From: Vibrio salinus
GTDB lineage: Bacteria > Pseudomonadota > Gammaproteobacteria > Enterobacterales > Vibrionaceae
Reading direction: 5' to 3'
Assembly (NCBI RefSeq): GCF_021272385.1
Contig: NZ_JAJSDZ010000005.1
Location: forward strand, 1,116,001-1,180,000
Length of the DNA: 64,000 nucleotides
Both the position numbers and the translations under genes were made by a program. The notes beneath the pieces are model-generated. The model was not told where the DNA came from, searched no databases, and was given only the letters and a program-made list of their open reading frames with translations. This document shows positions 9,655-20,279 of this stretch, piece by piece (position 1 is the stretch's first letter; each line of letters opens with the position of its first letter).

Positions 9655-9681
9655 AAAATGCCAGCAAACTGCTGGCATTTT
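9655..9681. terminator. Bidirectional terminator between tolC and hldE
   Basis: A 12-bp inverted repeat (AAAATGCCAGCA / TGCTGGCATTTT) with a 3-base loop, A-run on one side and T-run on the other, between convergent genes. Confidence 0.9.
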
Positions 9682-9692
9682 CTTAGGGTGAA

Positions 9693-11123
9693 TTAACCTT
9701 TTCCACCTTTAATTGCTTCAATGATTTCAGTGGTAGAACAACCATCTTCGAAATTAAGCACTTTCACTTCACCTCCGGCTGCAATAACTTCTTTACCACC
9801 GGCGATCTCTTCTGGCTGATAATCGCCACCTTTCACTAATAAATCTGGTAACACGCTTGCAATTAACCGCTGAGGAGTATCTTCACTGAACGGTACCACC
9901 CAGTCAACAGCGCCTAATCCGGCTAATACCGCCATCCGCCGCTCAGTTGTATTCACCGGCCGGCCGGAACCTTTCAGACGTTTTACGGATTCATCCGAAT
10001 TCACTGCAACAATCAACCGGTCTCCGAGCTCAGAAGCGTGATTAAGATAAGACACATGCCCTGCGTGAAGAATGTCAAAACACCCATTCGTCATGACCAC
10101 TTTTTCTCCGGCAGCCTGTGCTTTTTTCACTACATCAATCAATGCTTCTTCTGAAATAACGCCAAAATCGGTATCCCGGCTACCATGAACGGCTTCTGCC
10201 AATTCAATGGTCGATACGGTTGACGTACCAACTTTACCAACGACGACCCCGGCAGCCGCATTGGCTAATGCACAAGCTTCATCCAGAGGTTTCCCGGCCG
10301 CAACCGATGAGGCTAAAACTGAAATAACCGTATCTCCGGCACCGGTGACATCGTAAACTTCTTTTGCCTGAGTCGGCAGATGAAATGGCTGCTGACCTTT
10401 TCTCAGCAGCGTCATACCATGCTCACTACGGGTGACCAGCAAAGCATCAAATTCATATTGCTCAATAAGCGCCAATCCTTTTTCCACCAATTCTTCATTA
10501 GAATTGACTTTCCCGACCACATCCTCAAATTCAGACATATTCGGTGTTAATAGTGTGGCACCACGATAGCGCTCAAAATCAGCACCTTTCGGATCTATGA
10601 ACACAGGTACTTTAAACTGACGGGCTTTTTGAATGAATGCCTGAACGTGCTCCAAAGCACCTTTCGCATAATCAGACAAAACAACCGCTTTCACATTCGG
10701 TAACGTATTCTCCATACGTGACAGAATCAATTCAGCGTCCGTATTCTCAAACCGATCTTCAAAATCCAGACGGATAAGTTGCTGACCACGGCTCAACACC
10801 CGAAGTTTTGTAATGGTCGGATAATCGGGCAATGACACAAAATTGCAGTGAACATTCAGGGAAGTTAATTTCTGTTCCAGAACCTGAGCCGGTTCATCTT
10901 CTCCGGTCAGGCCTATGATATGAGCGTTTCCACCTAAAGAAGCAATGTTCATTGCAACGTTGGCCGCGCCTCCGGGACGTTCTTCATTTTTCTCAACTTT
11001 TACAACCGGGACGGGCGCTTCAGGAGAAATGCGCCCGGTAGGACCATACCAATAGCGATCCAACATGACATCGCCGACAATTAAAACTCCTGCTTGGTTA
11101 TAATCAGGCAGAATGGGTTTCAT
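9693..11123 (-). CDS. hldE: Bifunctional heptose-7-P kinase / heptose-1-P adenylyltransferase
   Basis: HldE (RfaE) performs two steps in making ADP-L-glycero-D-manno-heptose for the lipopolysaccharide inner core. The N-terminal ribokinase-type domain (about 1-330) shows [22 protein letters not shown] and the catalytic DVTGAGDTV. The C-terminal nucleotidyltransferase domain (about 340-476) starts with [18 protein letters not shown] (HxGH motif) and has [11 protein letters not shown]. Length 476 is the same as in E. coli. It follows glnE by 74 bases on the same strand, the usual glnE-hldE order. Confidence 0.98.
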   Translation of the reverse strand: MKPILPDYNQAGVLIVGDVMLDRYWYGPTGRISPEAPVPVVKVEKNEERPGGAANVAMNIASLGGNAHIIGLTGEDEPAQVLEQKLTSLNVHCNFVSLPDYPTITKLRVLSRGQQLIRLDFEDRFENTDAELILSRMENTLPNVKAVVLSDYAKGALEHVQAFIQKARQFKVPVFIDPKGADFERYRGATLLTPNMSEFEDVVGKVNSNEELVEKGLALIEQYEFDALLVTRSEHGMTLLRKGQQPFHLPTQAKEVYDVTGAGDTVISVLASSVAAGKPLDEACALANAAAGVVVGKVGTSTVSTIELAEAVHGSRDTDFGVISEEALIDVVKKAQAAGEKVVMTNGCFDILHAGHVSYLNHASELGDRLIVAVNSDESVKRLKGSGRPVNTTERRMAVLAGLGAVDWVVPFSEDTPQRLIASVLPDLLVKGGDYQPEEIAGGKEVIAAGGEVKVLNFEDGCSTTEIIEAIKGGKG

Positions 11124-11197
11124 TCTTTTTCTCCAACTTTTTCATTTTATTCCCATAGTCGGGACTAATACTATCACAGAGCCATTAAGGGCAAAAA

Positions 11198-14047
11198 TCA
11201 TTGCGCCAGCCATTGATTCCAGACATCCGTGACGGCTTGTCTTTCCTGAACGAATTTATCCTCACTGACATCCGCGTCCAGCCCTAACAAATTACGTCGG
11301 TGAATCTGATCCCGTAGCAAGGTATAGGACGAAATCAGCTGCTCGGCCTGTTCTTTTAACAAGACACCTTCCTGAGCTAAAGATTCAAAAATCCGGATAT
11401 TATCAGACCATTTTGTTAGCGATGGTTTATCATGACTGAAATTCAGTACCAGATACTGGGCTAAAAACTCAATATCCGTAATGCCTCCGGCGTCCTGCTT
11501 AAGCATGAAACGTCCGGACTTTTTGCCACCGAGATGTTCCCGCATTTTCTGACGCATACTGATCACGTCCGTCTTCAAAGTTTCGCGGTTTTTTGAGCAT
11601 AAAATGTCTTTTCTGATTTCAGAAAAGCGCTGCTGTATCTGTTCATCGCCAAACACAATACGGGCCCGGACTAATGCCTGATGTTCCCATGTCCAGGCAT
11701 CATTCTCCTGATAATCGGCAAAAGCATTAACGGAGGAAACTAACAGACCGGCTGAACCCGAAGGCCTCAACCGGGTATCGATTTCATACAATATTCCTGA
11801 AGACGTCCTTACAGAAAAAATATGGATGATTCGCTGAACCAGCCGGATATAGAACTGCCGACCGTCAATCTGTTTCTTTCCATCGGTATACACATTATCA
11901 GGACAGTCATGAAGAAACACCAAATCCAGGTCAGAATTATAACCTAATTCCCATCCTCCGATTTTACCATACCCCACCACAGCAAAACCCAATCCCTCCC
12001 GATGCGTTAAATGTTGCGGCTGACCATACTTTTCCGTCACCTGTTTCCACGCCAGTTTGACCACCGAATCAATCATCGCTTCAGCAAGATACGTCAAATG
12101 ATCACTCACCTTCATTAAGGGCAAGACGCCTGCAATATCTGCCGCGGCCACTTTGAGCAGACTGATTTGCTTAAACTGCCGAAGCCCTTCCATCTGCTGC
12201 TCCATGTCGTCTTCCGGTATCCGGGCAAGATAATCCCGTAATTCAGACTGATAGGATTCCAGAGGAATGGGGTTGTATAACTGGGCAGGATCAATTAATT
12301 CATCAAGCAGAATCGGATACCGGGTTAACTGTTCCGATATCATCGGGCTGGCAGTACATAACCGGACTAACTGAGTTAATGCCCCCGGATTTTCATCGAG
12401 CAATTCTAAATACGTTGTACGGGTAACAATATTCTGAATAAGCGTCAGAACCCGGGGTAAACCAAATTCCGCATCCTCATGCTCCAGTGCTGATTTCAGT
12501 ATTTTAGGCATAATACGGTTAAGTACATCACGGCCTCTCGGACCCAGCGTTTTTTTCGATAATCCGGATTTAAAATCAGTAATATGCCGGGCTGAGGGTT
12601 CCGCATGAGAAAAAGCCAGATCCCCCCCTAAAATATCCTGTACCCATTCGGTTGATTCAGCCCGATCCCACATTTCATGATAACCCAAAGGGACATCTTT
12701 CTCTTGATGCTCATCCTCCTCACCAATCAGCAGAGAAAATACCGAGTTAACCGCCTGCATATGTTGCCTGACTTCGGTTTCAAGCGCCTGCCAGTCAGAA
12801 AATCCCACAGCGGTATACAGCTTCATTTGCTCCACAGCGTCGGTTGGCAGGGTCTGTGTTTGTTTATCACCCAGAGCCTGCAGCAGATTTTCCAGACGTC
12901 TCAGGAAAAAATAAGCATCACGTAACTGTTTCACATCTCTGGAATCTAACAGCTCGAGATTCTCTACAGCATCCAGTGTTTCCAGCAATCCTCTGTTACG
13001 CAACGAAGGCTCCCGGCCTCCGCGAATTAACTGGAAAACCTGAACGATAAATTCAATCTCCCGGATACCACCAGCCCCTAGCTTAATATTATTGACCAGC
13101 CCCCGCCGTCGAACTTCACTCTGAATCATGCTTTTCATTCTTCGCAGAGACTGAATGGCGCTGAAGTCAATGTAACGACGAAAGACAAAGGGTCGCAGCA
13201 TCTGTCTCAACTCCTGATATGCCGGATACATCTCCCGTCCCATGACTCTGGCTTTAACCATGGCATAACGTTCCCAGTCCCGCCCCTGTTCCTGGTAATA
13301 ATCTTCAATCGCTGAATAACTCATCACCAGCGGACCACTGTCACCAAAAGGCCGGAGTCTCATATCTACCCGGTAGCAAAAACCATCCGCCGTCTGCTGT
13401 TCTAAGCTCCGGATAATCCGCTGCCCGAGCCGGGTAAAAAAGACCGGGTTAGCAATGGTACGTCTGACTCCCTGAGTTTCGCCGTTTTCCGGATAGGTAA
13501 AAATCAAATCGATATCGGAGGAAAAATTAAGTTCACCACCGCCCAGTTTTCCCATGCCAATGATCAACATGGGCTGAGCATCACCATTCGCGTTACACGG
13601 CGTTCCATATTCCTGGCAACATAAACGGTATTGCCACTGGTAGGTTTCAAAGATCATGGCTTCCGCCAACTGAGACAAATGGCGGAAACTGTCCTGTAAA
13701 GACCAGCCTGCCAGAAAATCCCGCCATGCAATGTAAACCATTTCCCGGTTGCGGAACCGGCGCAGCATCCGAAAACCATCGGCTTCATTACCACATTGAC
13801 TGAGCATCTGATTTAGCTCAGTTCGGTAAGCAGAACACCTTTCCTCGGATCCCAGTAGAACAGGAAGCTGCTCAGCCAGGCATTCATCTCTTGATAAAGC
13901 ATCCATGATAAACTGGCTTATACCCAGCAAATACTTGAGTTCTGTCATTCGGACCGCTGGCCATGAGGTCAGATCCGGATATAACTCAGAAAGCTTCCGA
14001 TAGTTTGCCTGTGAAACAGAAATAAGTTCGGCGGGTAACTGCATCAT
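11198..14047 (-). CDS. glnE: Bifunctional glutamine-synthetase adenylyltransferase/adenylyl-removing enzyme
   Basis: GlnE adds or removes AMP on glutamine synthetase in response to PII, matching ammonia assimilation to nitrogen supply. Two nucleotidyltransferase domains are visible: the adenylyl-removing one with GMGKLGGGELNFSSDIDLIF (164-183) and the adenylylating one with GYGKIGGWELGYNSDLDLVF near residue 695; both contain the metal-binding DxD. Length 949 against 946 in E. coli. Two start Met codons are adjacent (MMQLPAEL); either is possible. It lies downstream of the chemoreceptor gene, from which it is separated by a terminator, and upstream of hldE. Confidence 0.98.
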   Translation of the reverse strand: MMQLPAELISVSQANYRKLSELYPDLTSWPAVRMTELKYLLGISQFIMDALSRDECLAEQLPVLLGSEERCSAYRTELNQMLSQCGNEADGFRMLRRFRNREMVYIAWRDFLAGWSLQDSFRHLSQLAEAMIFETYQWQYRLCCQEYGTPCNANGDAQPMLIIGMGKLGGGELNFSSDIDLIFTYPENGETQGVRRTIANPVFFTRLGQRIIRSLEQQTADGFCYRVDMRLRPFGDSGPLVMSYSAIEDYYQEQGRDWERYAMVKARVMGREMYPAYQELRQMLRPFVFRRYIDFSAIQSLRRMKSMIQSEVRRRGLVNNIKLGAGGIREIEFIVQVFQLIRGGREPSLRNRGLLETLDAVENLELLDSRDVKQLRDAYFFLRRLENLLQALGDKQTQTLPTDAVEQMKLYTAVGFSDWQALETEVRQHMQAVNSVFSLLIGEEDEHQEKDVPLGYHEMWDRAESTEWVQDILGGDLAFSHAEPSARHITDFKSGLSKKTLGPRGRDVLNRIMPKILKSALEHEDAEFGLPRVLTLIQNIVTRTTYLELLDENPGALTQLVRLCTASPMISEQLTRYPILLDELIDPAQLYNPIPLESYQSELRDYLARIPEDDMEQQMEGLRQFKQISLLKVAAADIAGVLPLMKVSDHLTYLAEAMIDSVVKLAWKQVTEKYGQPQHLTHREGLGFAVVGYGKIGGWELGYNSDLDLVFLHDCPDNVYTDGKKQIDGRQFYIRLVQRIIHIFSVRTSSGILYEIDTRLRPSGSAGLLVSSVNAFADYQENDAWTWEHQALVRARIVFGDEQIQQRFSEIRKDILCSKNRETLKTDVISMRQKMREHLGGKKSGRFMLKQDAGGITDIEFLAQYLVLNFSHDKPSLTKWSDNIRIFESLAQEGVLLKEQAEQLISSYTLLRDQIHRRNLLGLDADVSEDKFVQERQAVTDVWNQWLAQ

Positions 14048-14110
14048 TCTTCCTTTGGCATTACAGAGCAGGATTGCATTACTTAACTTAGACTAGTTAT
14101 AACAAATTCT

Positions 14111-14147
14111 CTGAAATAAAAAACGCTCACGTTAGTAACCGTGAGCG
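14111..14147 (-). terminator. Terminator after the chemoreceptor gene
   Basis: On the minus strand CGCTCACG and CGTGAGCG pair across an 8-base loop and are followed by TTTTTTATTT. It isolates the chemoreceptor gene from glnE. Confidence 0.85.
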
Positions 14148-14170
14148 CTATCCCTTAACTTAATGAAAAA

Positions 14171-15427
14171 TCACACGGAAAAAGCATTAATCTTTTTATC
14201 CAGACTCTCTGCATTTTCCTGCATTATTTCCGATGTTTCCAGAAGCTCAGTGACCACCGTTACCGATGCCTCAACCAATTCTTTTACGTTGGTTAGGTTT
14301 TCACCCATATCTTCTGCAACCGTCCGCTGCTGATTTGCCGCAGAGGCTATCTGAAAATTCATCTCATTGATCTGCTGAACCTGTTCAACAATGCCGCTTA
14401 ATTCGTTACCGGCATTGGTTACTAATTCAACGCCATCAGCTGCTTTGACCACACTTTTCTCCATCAAGTCTACCGCCGATCCGGCACTGGACTGCAGCTG
14501 AGTAATCATTTCCTGAATTTCGACCGTGGCCGTTTGAGTATTTTGTGCAAGATTACGGACTTCATCCGCAACAACCGCAAATCCCCGTCCGGCTTCACCG
14601 GCCCTTGCAGCCTCAATGGCCGCATTCAGAGCCAGCAAGTTCGTTTGTTCTGAAATACCCTGAATGGTTCCGACCACGCTGCCAATAGCTTCAACTCTTT
14701 CTTCTACCTGATTAACAGCACCGGCAGACTGAGCAATATCATCGGACAGTTCGCTCATTTTCCCGATCGTTTTCTGGACAAAATCCTGCCCCTGCTGAGC
14801 CCGGCCCGACGAATCTTTTGTCAGTTCCGATGCCTGCTGTGCATGATCAGCAACGACATGAACGGCCGTTGCCATCTGGTTCATTGCTGTGGCCAGACTA
14901 TCAATTTCTTGAAACTCTTCCTGTGCGGACTCCCGGGTTTCGGACATACTGAGTGTCATTACTTCCGTCAAAGACGTCAGTTCCTGAGAGCTGTCATGCT
15001 GAAGAACAATAAGATCTTTCAGCTTACTGCGCGTTTTTTCAATTTCTCTGGTGATATCACCAAACTCATCTTTGCTGGCCATATTAACCGGTTCACGAAA
15101 ATCACCATCGGAAATTTTAGCAATAGCCGATGTGATAAATTTCATCTGTCTCAGCATAATATTCGCCGCAGTAAGTAACACGACAACAAAGACAACAATC
15201 ATAACCATTGTCTGCCAGACAATGGTTACCAGATAATCGTCATAATATTTTTGTGCGATATCCGCACTCTTGGTGACCGACAACAAAACGTGATAAAAAG
15301 TGCTTGCGTCCCAAAGCTGCTTTGTTACCAACAACAAGGTACTCAGTACCATAAGTAAAATGATTTTTGGTTTCAGCCTTACATTGCTGATTATTTTTTC
15401 CCATGGTCTAAATCTCATCTGAACCAT
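14171..15427 (-). CDS. Methyl-accepting chemotaxis protein with a minimal periplasmic loop
   Basis: A 418-residue chemoreceptor. Two membrane helices (about 20-36 and 69-91) enclose only some 30 periplasmic residues, far too few for a Cache or four-helix sensor domain. A HAMP-like segment ([15 protein letters not shown]) leads into the signalling bundle with the invariant hairpin [20 protein letters not shown] near residue 270. It should signal to CheA/CheW; the stimulus may be sensed within the membrane or by a partner. Start ATG is supported by AAGGGGG 8 bases upstream. It sits between the CYTH gene and glnE, which are adjacent in E. coli, with hairpin terminators on both sides, so it is its own transcription unit. 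Confidence 0.93.
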   Translation of the reverse strand: MVQMRFRPWEKIISNVRLKPKIILLMVLSTLLLVTKQLWDASTFYHVLLSVTKSADIAQKYYDDYLVTIVWQTMVMIVVFVVVLLTAANIMLRQMKFITSAIAKISDGDFREPVNMASKDEFGDITREIEKTRSKLKDLIVLQHDSSQELTSLTEVMTLSMSETRESAQEEFQEIDSLATAMNQMATAVHVVADHAQQASELTKDSSGRAQQGQDFVQKTIGKMSELSDDIAQSAGAVNQVEERVEAIGSVVGTIQGISEQTNLLALNAAIEAARAGEAGRGFAVVADEVRNLAQNTQTATVEIQEMITQLQSSAGSAVDLMEKSVVKAADGVELVTNAGNELSGIVEQVQQINEMNFQIASAANQQRTVAEDMGENLTNVKELVEASVTVVTELLETSEIMQENAESLDKKINAFSV

Positions 15428-15659
15428 TGGATTGTTCCCCCTTATTATTATTTACTACCTATCTCACAAATGAGTATTCTTTATTGTTTTATGTTGTAAA
15501 ACGTACAGTATACGAATTAACTATTATTGAAAGGATTATTGCCCGAAAATTACTACTGAGGTCAAAAAGCAATTACTAATATATATAATTTGCGGGTAAT
15601 TAAACAATTACAGACTTCATAAAAACAATTTTCGGCAGAAATGATTTTTTCTTGAAAAT

Positions 15660-15691
15660 AAATAAAATATCCTCCCGGAATTTGCGGGAGG
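15660..15691 (-). terminator. Terminator after the CYTH gene
   Basis: CCTCCCG / CGGGAGG, 7-bp stem with 7-base loop, followed on the minus strand by ATATTTTATTTATTTT. Confidence 0.75.
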
Positions 15692-15699
15692 ACAAACGA

Positions 15700-17217
15700 T
15701 TATTCATGCCAATATGGCGAATTGGAAGCGGTGATGGCACGGGTTTGCTCCATCGCATGCAAAATGGAGTTTTCCTGACGGGCAATCCATCTTTCCAACT
15801 GCTCTTTTTCCTCGGCTTCTAACTTTTCTGTCAGTGCTTTAAGAGGCTCCAGAGTCAGCAGATCATCGATTCCCTGTAGCAAATCCGCCCAGGGTAAACG
15901 AAATGAATTTCTTTCTTCCTCATCATATAAAGACGCAAAGCCAATACCGGTGTACAAGTTTTTGGCTAAACATTCCTGCTGCTGAATATAAGCCTCGGCA
16001 GACAGCACTTTCTCGATAGGAAAAGCATCTTTTAGCTCAATCCAGGCACTACTGAGCTGCTCACAGGCAAATGGATTAACACCACTGTTTAAGTGTTCTA
16101 ACGATTTATCGTCAATAAACGGCTGCCAGCCTCTGGCAAGAATCCACCGGCTCAGGTCAAGCAATAAAGCCATATAGCGGGAAGAGTGAATAAATTTAAG
16201 AACGGCTTCGCGATCCGGATACGTTTCCTGTAATGATTTCAGTTCGGCGATCAAAAACTTCCGCGCATCCAGTTTGCGTAATGCACACCCCCTATCTTTT
16301 AACAGATTATCAATCCGATCATAAGGGTTTAACCAGGCCAGTTCCTGCTCAATCCATCTTAACTCTTGTCTCAGTATAGTACTTGCACGGCGCGGAATAA
16401 TCGTCTCATAAACCGTTAATGTTCTGATAATAAAAGTAATGGCGTGGCTGATTTCTCTGAGGGCATCAATACTTTCCTGTTCAACATAGATCTGTTCGTG
16501 ATAATGCCAGTGTGATAGCGCATGCTCCAGTGTATTGATAAAGCAGTTTTCTACGCTATCCGAGTGTGATGTATCGACAAGACTTAAAGAATGGACTTCA
16601 TCTCCTGTATGGCCATTAGCCAGCCGGTAGCCCCGTGCTGCTTTACTCAGATTCCCCAGTCTGACTCCACCATTATCACTAAGAGAACGCGCTAATGTAA
16701 ACAACGCATCCGTCTGACCGGATTTCAGTTCCAGTTCCACTTCACAAATGGGTTCTTCAGACTCTCCGGCAACAACAACGCCGTTATCAAACGCAACTTC
16801 TATCTGACTGCCATCCTGCATAGAAATAAGCCACTGCTCTCTTATGAAATCAGTGGCAAATATTGGAATAAGTTGTTTCTGAAGTTGTTCCTTATCTCGC
16901 CCTTCCGGCCAGATATCATCAGGATGCAGATAAAGATTTGGCTCATTGCTGTCATGTTCTGCATTGTACTCCGGTCGTTGATGCAAACCGGCAACAACCC
17001 GGCCGGATGTCTTTACTGTCTGAACAAATACGTCATCGTAACGCCGGATACGAAGACCGATATCATGCTGACGAAGCCAGTTATCCTCTGTGTCAAAATA
17101 AGTATTACCTAATTGACGACAACTGTGTTGAAGAACTTTCGATCCGGAAATTTTTTGCTGTAAAATCGATGAATAATCTTGTGAAACAAAAAACTTAAGT
17201 TCTATCTCAGTTTCCAT
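15700..17217 (-). CDS. ygiF: CYTH domain inorganic triphosphatase (YgiF-like)
   Basis: The N-terminus METEIELKFFV carries the ExExK motif of the CYTH superfamily, and basic/acidic tunnel residues follow (GLRIRRYDD, QTVKTSGR, CEVELELKSG). The C-terminal part is helical and CHAD-like, with a series of Arg/Lys/His residues expected to bind polyphosphate-like anions. The start at 17217 places ExExK at the very N-terminus, as in E. coli YgiF, and has AAAGGC upstream; the frame to 17274 is an unlikely extension. At 505 residues it is longer than E. coli YgiF (433). YgiF hydrolyses inorganic triphosphate; the same gene precedes glnE in E. coli. Confidence 0.88.
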   Translation of the reverse strand: METEIELKFFVSQDYSSILQQKISGSKVLQHSCRQLGNTYFDTEDNWLRQHDIGLRIRRYDDVFVQTVKTSGRVVAGLHQRPEYNAEHDSNEPNLYLHPDDIWPEGRDKEQLQKQLIPIFATDFIREQWLISMQDGSQIEVAFDNGVVVAGESEEPICEVELELKSGQTDALFTLARSLSDNGGVRLGNLSKAARGYRLANGHTGDEVHSLSLVDTSHSDSVENCFINTLEHALSHWHYHEQIYVEQESIDALREISHAITFIIRTLTVYETIIPRRASTILRQELRWIEQELAWLNPYDRIDNLLKDRGCALRKLDARKFLIAELKSLQETYPDREAVLKFIHSSRYMALLLDLSRWILARGWQPFIDDKSLEHLNSGVNPFACEQLSSAWIELKDAFPIEKVLSAEAYIQQQECLAKNLYTGIGFASLYDEEERNSFRLPWADLLQGIDDLLTLEPLKALTEKLEAEEKEQLERWIARQENSILHAMEQTRAITASNSPYWHE

Positions 17218-17413
17218 AATGATGCCTTTAGTAACAGATAACGACAGGATATTGCTATATTCGTATTGGAGCAAGAAAGAAATATCACGTTATTAATGTT
17301 CTAAAACGGTTTTAATGATCGAGTTAATGGGTTAACATGCGCGCCTTTATAGCCATGTTCAGCATCTTACCAACAGGTACATGTTTTTTTAGGTTATAGT
17401 GGGTTGAAGAACC

Positions 17414-18094
17414 ATGCCAATGAATACAATTATGGGGTTATTTGCAAAGTCCCCAATAAAGCCTTTGCAAAGACACGTTGTGTGTGTCAATGAATGTTGC
17501 TCTCATCTCATTAATTTCTTTGAAGTTTCCTTCAAAGGCGACTGGGAAAAAGCATCCGAAATCCGATCTCAGATTTCTCACTTAGAAAAAGAAGCCGATG
17601 TGCTTAAGCGGGAAATCCGTCTGAAATTGCCTCGCGGGTTATTTCTACCGGTTGATCGTTCCGACATGCTGGAACTGCTGACTCAACAGGATAAATTAGC
17701 CAATTTAGCGAAAGATGTTGCTGGCCGTGTTTACGGTCGTCAGCTGATGATTCCTGAACCTCTTCAGGAAAAATTCATCCACTATGTCATACGTTGTCTT
17801 GATGCAGCCACTCAGGCACAAAAAGTCATCAGTGAACTGGATGAGCTGCTTGAAACCGGCTTTAAAGGCCGCGAAGTCACATTGGTTGCGGAAATGATTC
17901 ATCAGTTAGATGAAATTGAAGACGATACCGACAACATGCAAATTGAATTACGACAAATGCTGATGTCGATTGAATCTGAATATAATCCGATTGATGTCAT
18001 CTTTATTTATAAGATTTTTGAGTGGATTGGTGGTATTGCCGATCAGGCTCAACGCGTTGGCGCACGATTAGAGTTAATGCTCTCGCGCTCATAG
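17414..18094 (+). CDS. TIGR00153/DUF47 PhoU-like protein
   Basis: A helical protein of 226 residues of the DUF47 (PhoU-related) family, recognised from the N-terminus NTIMGLFAKSPIKPLQRHV and the repeated acidic metal-binding helices (HLEKEADVLKREI near 50 and HQLDEIEDDTDNM near 165). Such proteins are encoded immediately before pit genes and are thought to regulate the transporter. A ribosome site (GGGTTGAAGA) precedes the ATG. A 9-bp hairpin lies between it and pit, 140 bases away; co-transcription is likely but not certain. Confidence 0.93.
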   Translation: MPMNTIMGLFAKSPIKPLQRHVVCVNECCSHLINFFEVSFKGDWEKASEIRSQISHLEKEADVLKREIRLKLPRGLFLPVDRSDMLELLTQQDKLANLAKDVAGRVYGRQLMIPEPLQEKFIHYVIRCLDAATQAQKVISELDELLETGFKGREVTLVAEMIHQLDEIEDDTDNMQIELRQMLMSIESEYNPIDVIFIYKIFEWIGGIADQAQRVGARLELMLSRS

Positions 18095-18146
18095 TAGTTA
18101 ACTTTAAATACAATAACTAAGGGCATTAACAAAATACAAAAAACTT

Positions 18147-18171
18147 TTTGGCACAAAATTTATGTGCCAAA
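18147..18171 (+). other. Intercistronic hairpin between the PhoU-like gene and pit
   Basis: TTTGGCACA and TGTGCCAAA pair across a 7-base loop. There is no real T-run, so it may be a partial terminator or an RNA-processing element setting the ratio of the two genes. Confidence 0.5.
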
Positions 18172-18233
18172 GCTTTGTTCTGTTCAAAATTTGTGTGTTT
18201 TGCTCCGCTTGTTATAAAAAACTAGGTATTACG

Positions 18234-19493
18234 ATGGATATCCTTGCAAACTATGGCCTAATCCTGATTCTTACAGCGTCTGCTTTTGGTTTCTTGATGG
18301 CGATCGGTATTGGCGCGAACGACGTAGCGAATGCCATGGGAACATCGGTTGGTTCTAAAGCTCTGACTGTAAAACAAGCTATTTTGATAGCAATGATTTT
18401 TGAATTCGCTGGCGCATATCTTGCCGGCGGTGAAGTAACTGACACCATTCGTAAAGGCGTTATTGAAACATCTCTCTTCGCTGCCCACCCCGACATCTTA
18501 GTCTTCGGCATGATGTCTGCTCTTCTGGCGGCCGGCACATGGCTGCTTCTGGCCTCGTATATGGGATGGCCTGTTTCCACCACACACTCTATCATCGGTG
18601 CCATCATTGGTTTTGCCTGTGTGACGGTCGGCACAGATGCCGTAGACTGGCACTCGGTACAGGGAATCGTGGGAAGCTGGATTATCACGCCTCTGATTTC
18701 CGGTCTTTTCGCGTATGCAATATTTATCAGCGCACAACGACTGATATTTGATACCGAAAATCCACTGGAAAATGCCAAACGCTTTGTTCCTGTCTACATG
18801 TTCATTACCACCATGGTGATTTCACTGGTTACCATTAAAAAAGGGCTGAAGCATGTCGGTCTGCATTTGACTAACACGGAAGCCTGGATCAGTGCCGTTA
18901 TTTTTTCCGCCATCATTATGGTTGGTGGTTACCTTTATATTCAGAAACGTTTTTCAAACAAAGAACACAACGGTAACTTTACCGGTGTCGAAAGCATCTT
19001 TAGCGTATTAATGGTTATCACTGCCTGTGCTATGGCGTTTGCTCACGGTTCGAATGATGTCGCCAATGCCATCGGTCCTTTGTCAGCTGTAGTATCAACG
19101 GTTGAGAATCTGGGTCAAATCGCGGCAAAAAGTTCTATCGCATGGTGGATTCTTCCTCTTGGCGGATTAGGGATTGTCGTCGGTCTGGCAACGCTGGGTC
19201 ACAAAGTCATGGCAACCGTCGGAACGGGCATCACAGAACTGACACCAAGTCGTGGTTTCGCCGCTCAGCTGGCAACTGCCTGTACTGTCGTCCTTGCCTC
19301 CGGTACCGGTCTTCCGATTTCAACCACTCAGACGCTTGTCGGTGCTGTGCTTGGTGTGGGTTTTGCACGTGGTATTGCTGCGCTGAACCTGGGTGTTGTA
19401 CGTAACATCGTTGCTTCCTGGATTGTTACATTACCTGCCGGTGCATTACTTGCGGTCGTTTTCTATTTCATCTTAGAAAAGTTATTTATCTAG
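18234..19493 (+). CDS. pit: PiT family inorganic phosphate transporter
   Basis: A 419-residue membrane protein with the two PiT signature repeats, GIGANDVANAMGTSVG near residue 25 and HGSNDVANAIGPLSA near 280, each the pore motif of one half of the inverted-repeat fold. About ten to twelve hydrophobic helices are visible. PiT carriers bring in metal-phosphate with a cation gradient. The ATG at 18234 begins MDILANYGLILI directly before the first helix; the frame back to 18162 runs through the intercistronic hairpin and is not real. The gene follows its PhoU-like partner and ends at a strong terminator. Confidence 0.96.
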   Translation: MDILANYGLILILTASAFGFLMAIGIGANDVANAMGTSVGSKALTVKQAILIAMIFEFAGAYLAGGEVTDTIRKGVIETSLFAAHPDILVFGMMSALLAAGTWLLLASYMGWPVSTTHSIIGAIIGFACVTVGTDAVDWHSVQGIVGSWIITPLISGLFAYAIFISAQRLIFDTENPLENAKRFVPVYMFITTMVISLVTIKKGLKHVGLHLTNTEAWISAVIFSAIIMVGGYLYIQKRFSNKEHNGNFTGVESIFSVLMVITACAMAFAHGSNDVANAIGPLSAVVSTVENLGQIAAKSSIAWWILPLGGLGIVVGLATLGHKVMATVGTGITELTPSRGFAAQLATACTVVLASGTGLPISTTQTLVGAVLGVGFARGIAALNLGVVRNIVASWIVTLPAGALLAVVFYFILEKLFI

Positions 19494-19548
19494 GTTGATT
19501 CGTCAATCTAATGTCAATAAGATGTGATTATTGACTCAATTCAAAAGA

Positions 19549-19575
19549 AAGGGAGGCATAGCCTCCCTTCTTTGT
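19549..19575 (+). terminator. Terminator after pit
   Basis: GGGAGGC / GCCTCCC with a 3-base loop (19551-19567), flanked by an A-rich left side and a T-rich right side. Confidence 0.85.
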
Positions 19576-19647
19576 TGCACCGAAGGTCGAAAATTTTTAC
19601 TATTTGCGCAAACCTAAAAAACGCAATCTTATAATAAAGGACTTACT

Positions 19648-20256
19648 GTGAAGAAATTGTTAATCATGGTGCTTTTTTCATTAATCGCTGCACCGTCTTT
19701 TGCTCAGGATCGGTATATCGCGGATAAGCTTTATACCTACATGCATTCTGGTCCAAGCAACCAGTATCGTATTATTGGAAGCGTTGATGCCGGTGATAAA
19801 GTTAAGCTTATCGACGTCAACAAAGAAACCGGCTATAGCCAGGTTGTGGACTCTAACGGGCGTAAAGGCTGGGTTCAGAGTAAGTTCGTTACCCGCACCG
19901 AGAGTATGGCAGTCCGGATGCCAAGGCTTGAAAAAGAGCTGGCAAGTGTTAAAAAGCAATTAGCCAACGCGCAAAGCAGTGCAAATAGTGAAAAAGCGGG
20001 TCTGGTCGACTCTCTTGAAACCCGCAATAAACAAATTGCAGAGTTGGAAAGCAACTATTCCGATATCAGTAACAAACTTGCCGCAGCTCAGACCGAAACC
20101 CGTGAACTTCGCGCCAGACTGGACACACAAAAAGAAGACCTTCTGATGAAATATCTGATGTACGGAGGTGGTATTGTTCTGGCTGGGATTATCTTTGGTC
20201 TGATTTTGCCTCACATCATTCCAAAACGCCGCAAATCACAAGGCAACTGGGTATAA
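19648..20256 (+). CDS. ygiM: SH3 domain protein of the YgiM family
   Basis: A membrane-anchored SH3b protein of 202 residues. A signal peptide (MKKLLIMVLFSLIAAPSFA) is followed by a bacterial SH3 domain (about 22-90; LYTYMHSGPSNQYRIIGSV and GRKGWVQSKFV), a coiled coil (about 95-165) and a C-terminal helix (YGGGIVLAGIIFGLILPHII) with a basic tail that should place the C-terminus in the cytoplasm. The start is GTG, with AAAGGA 7 bases upstream. The order ygiM-cca is the same in E. coli. The SH3b domain suggests binding to the cell wall, but the function is unknown. Confidence 0.9.
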   Translation: MKKLLIMVLFSLIAAPSFAQDRYIADKLYTYMHSGPSNQYRIIGSVDAGDKVKLIDVNKETGYSQVVDSNGRKGWVQSKFVTRTESMAVRMPRLEKELASVKKQLANAQSSANSEKAGLVDSLETRNKQIAELESNYSDISNKLAAAQTETRELRARLDTQKEDLLMKYLMYGGGIVLAGIIFGLILPHIIPKRRKSQGNWV

Positions 20257-20279
20257 TCCGTTATAGACTTACTTAAATA

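Noticed and set aside
18251..18778. 175-residue minus-strand reading frame
   Set aside because: Antisense to pit, mirroring its helical codons; no sign of independent coding.
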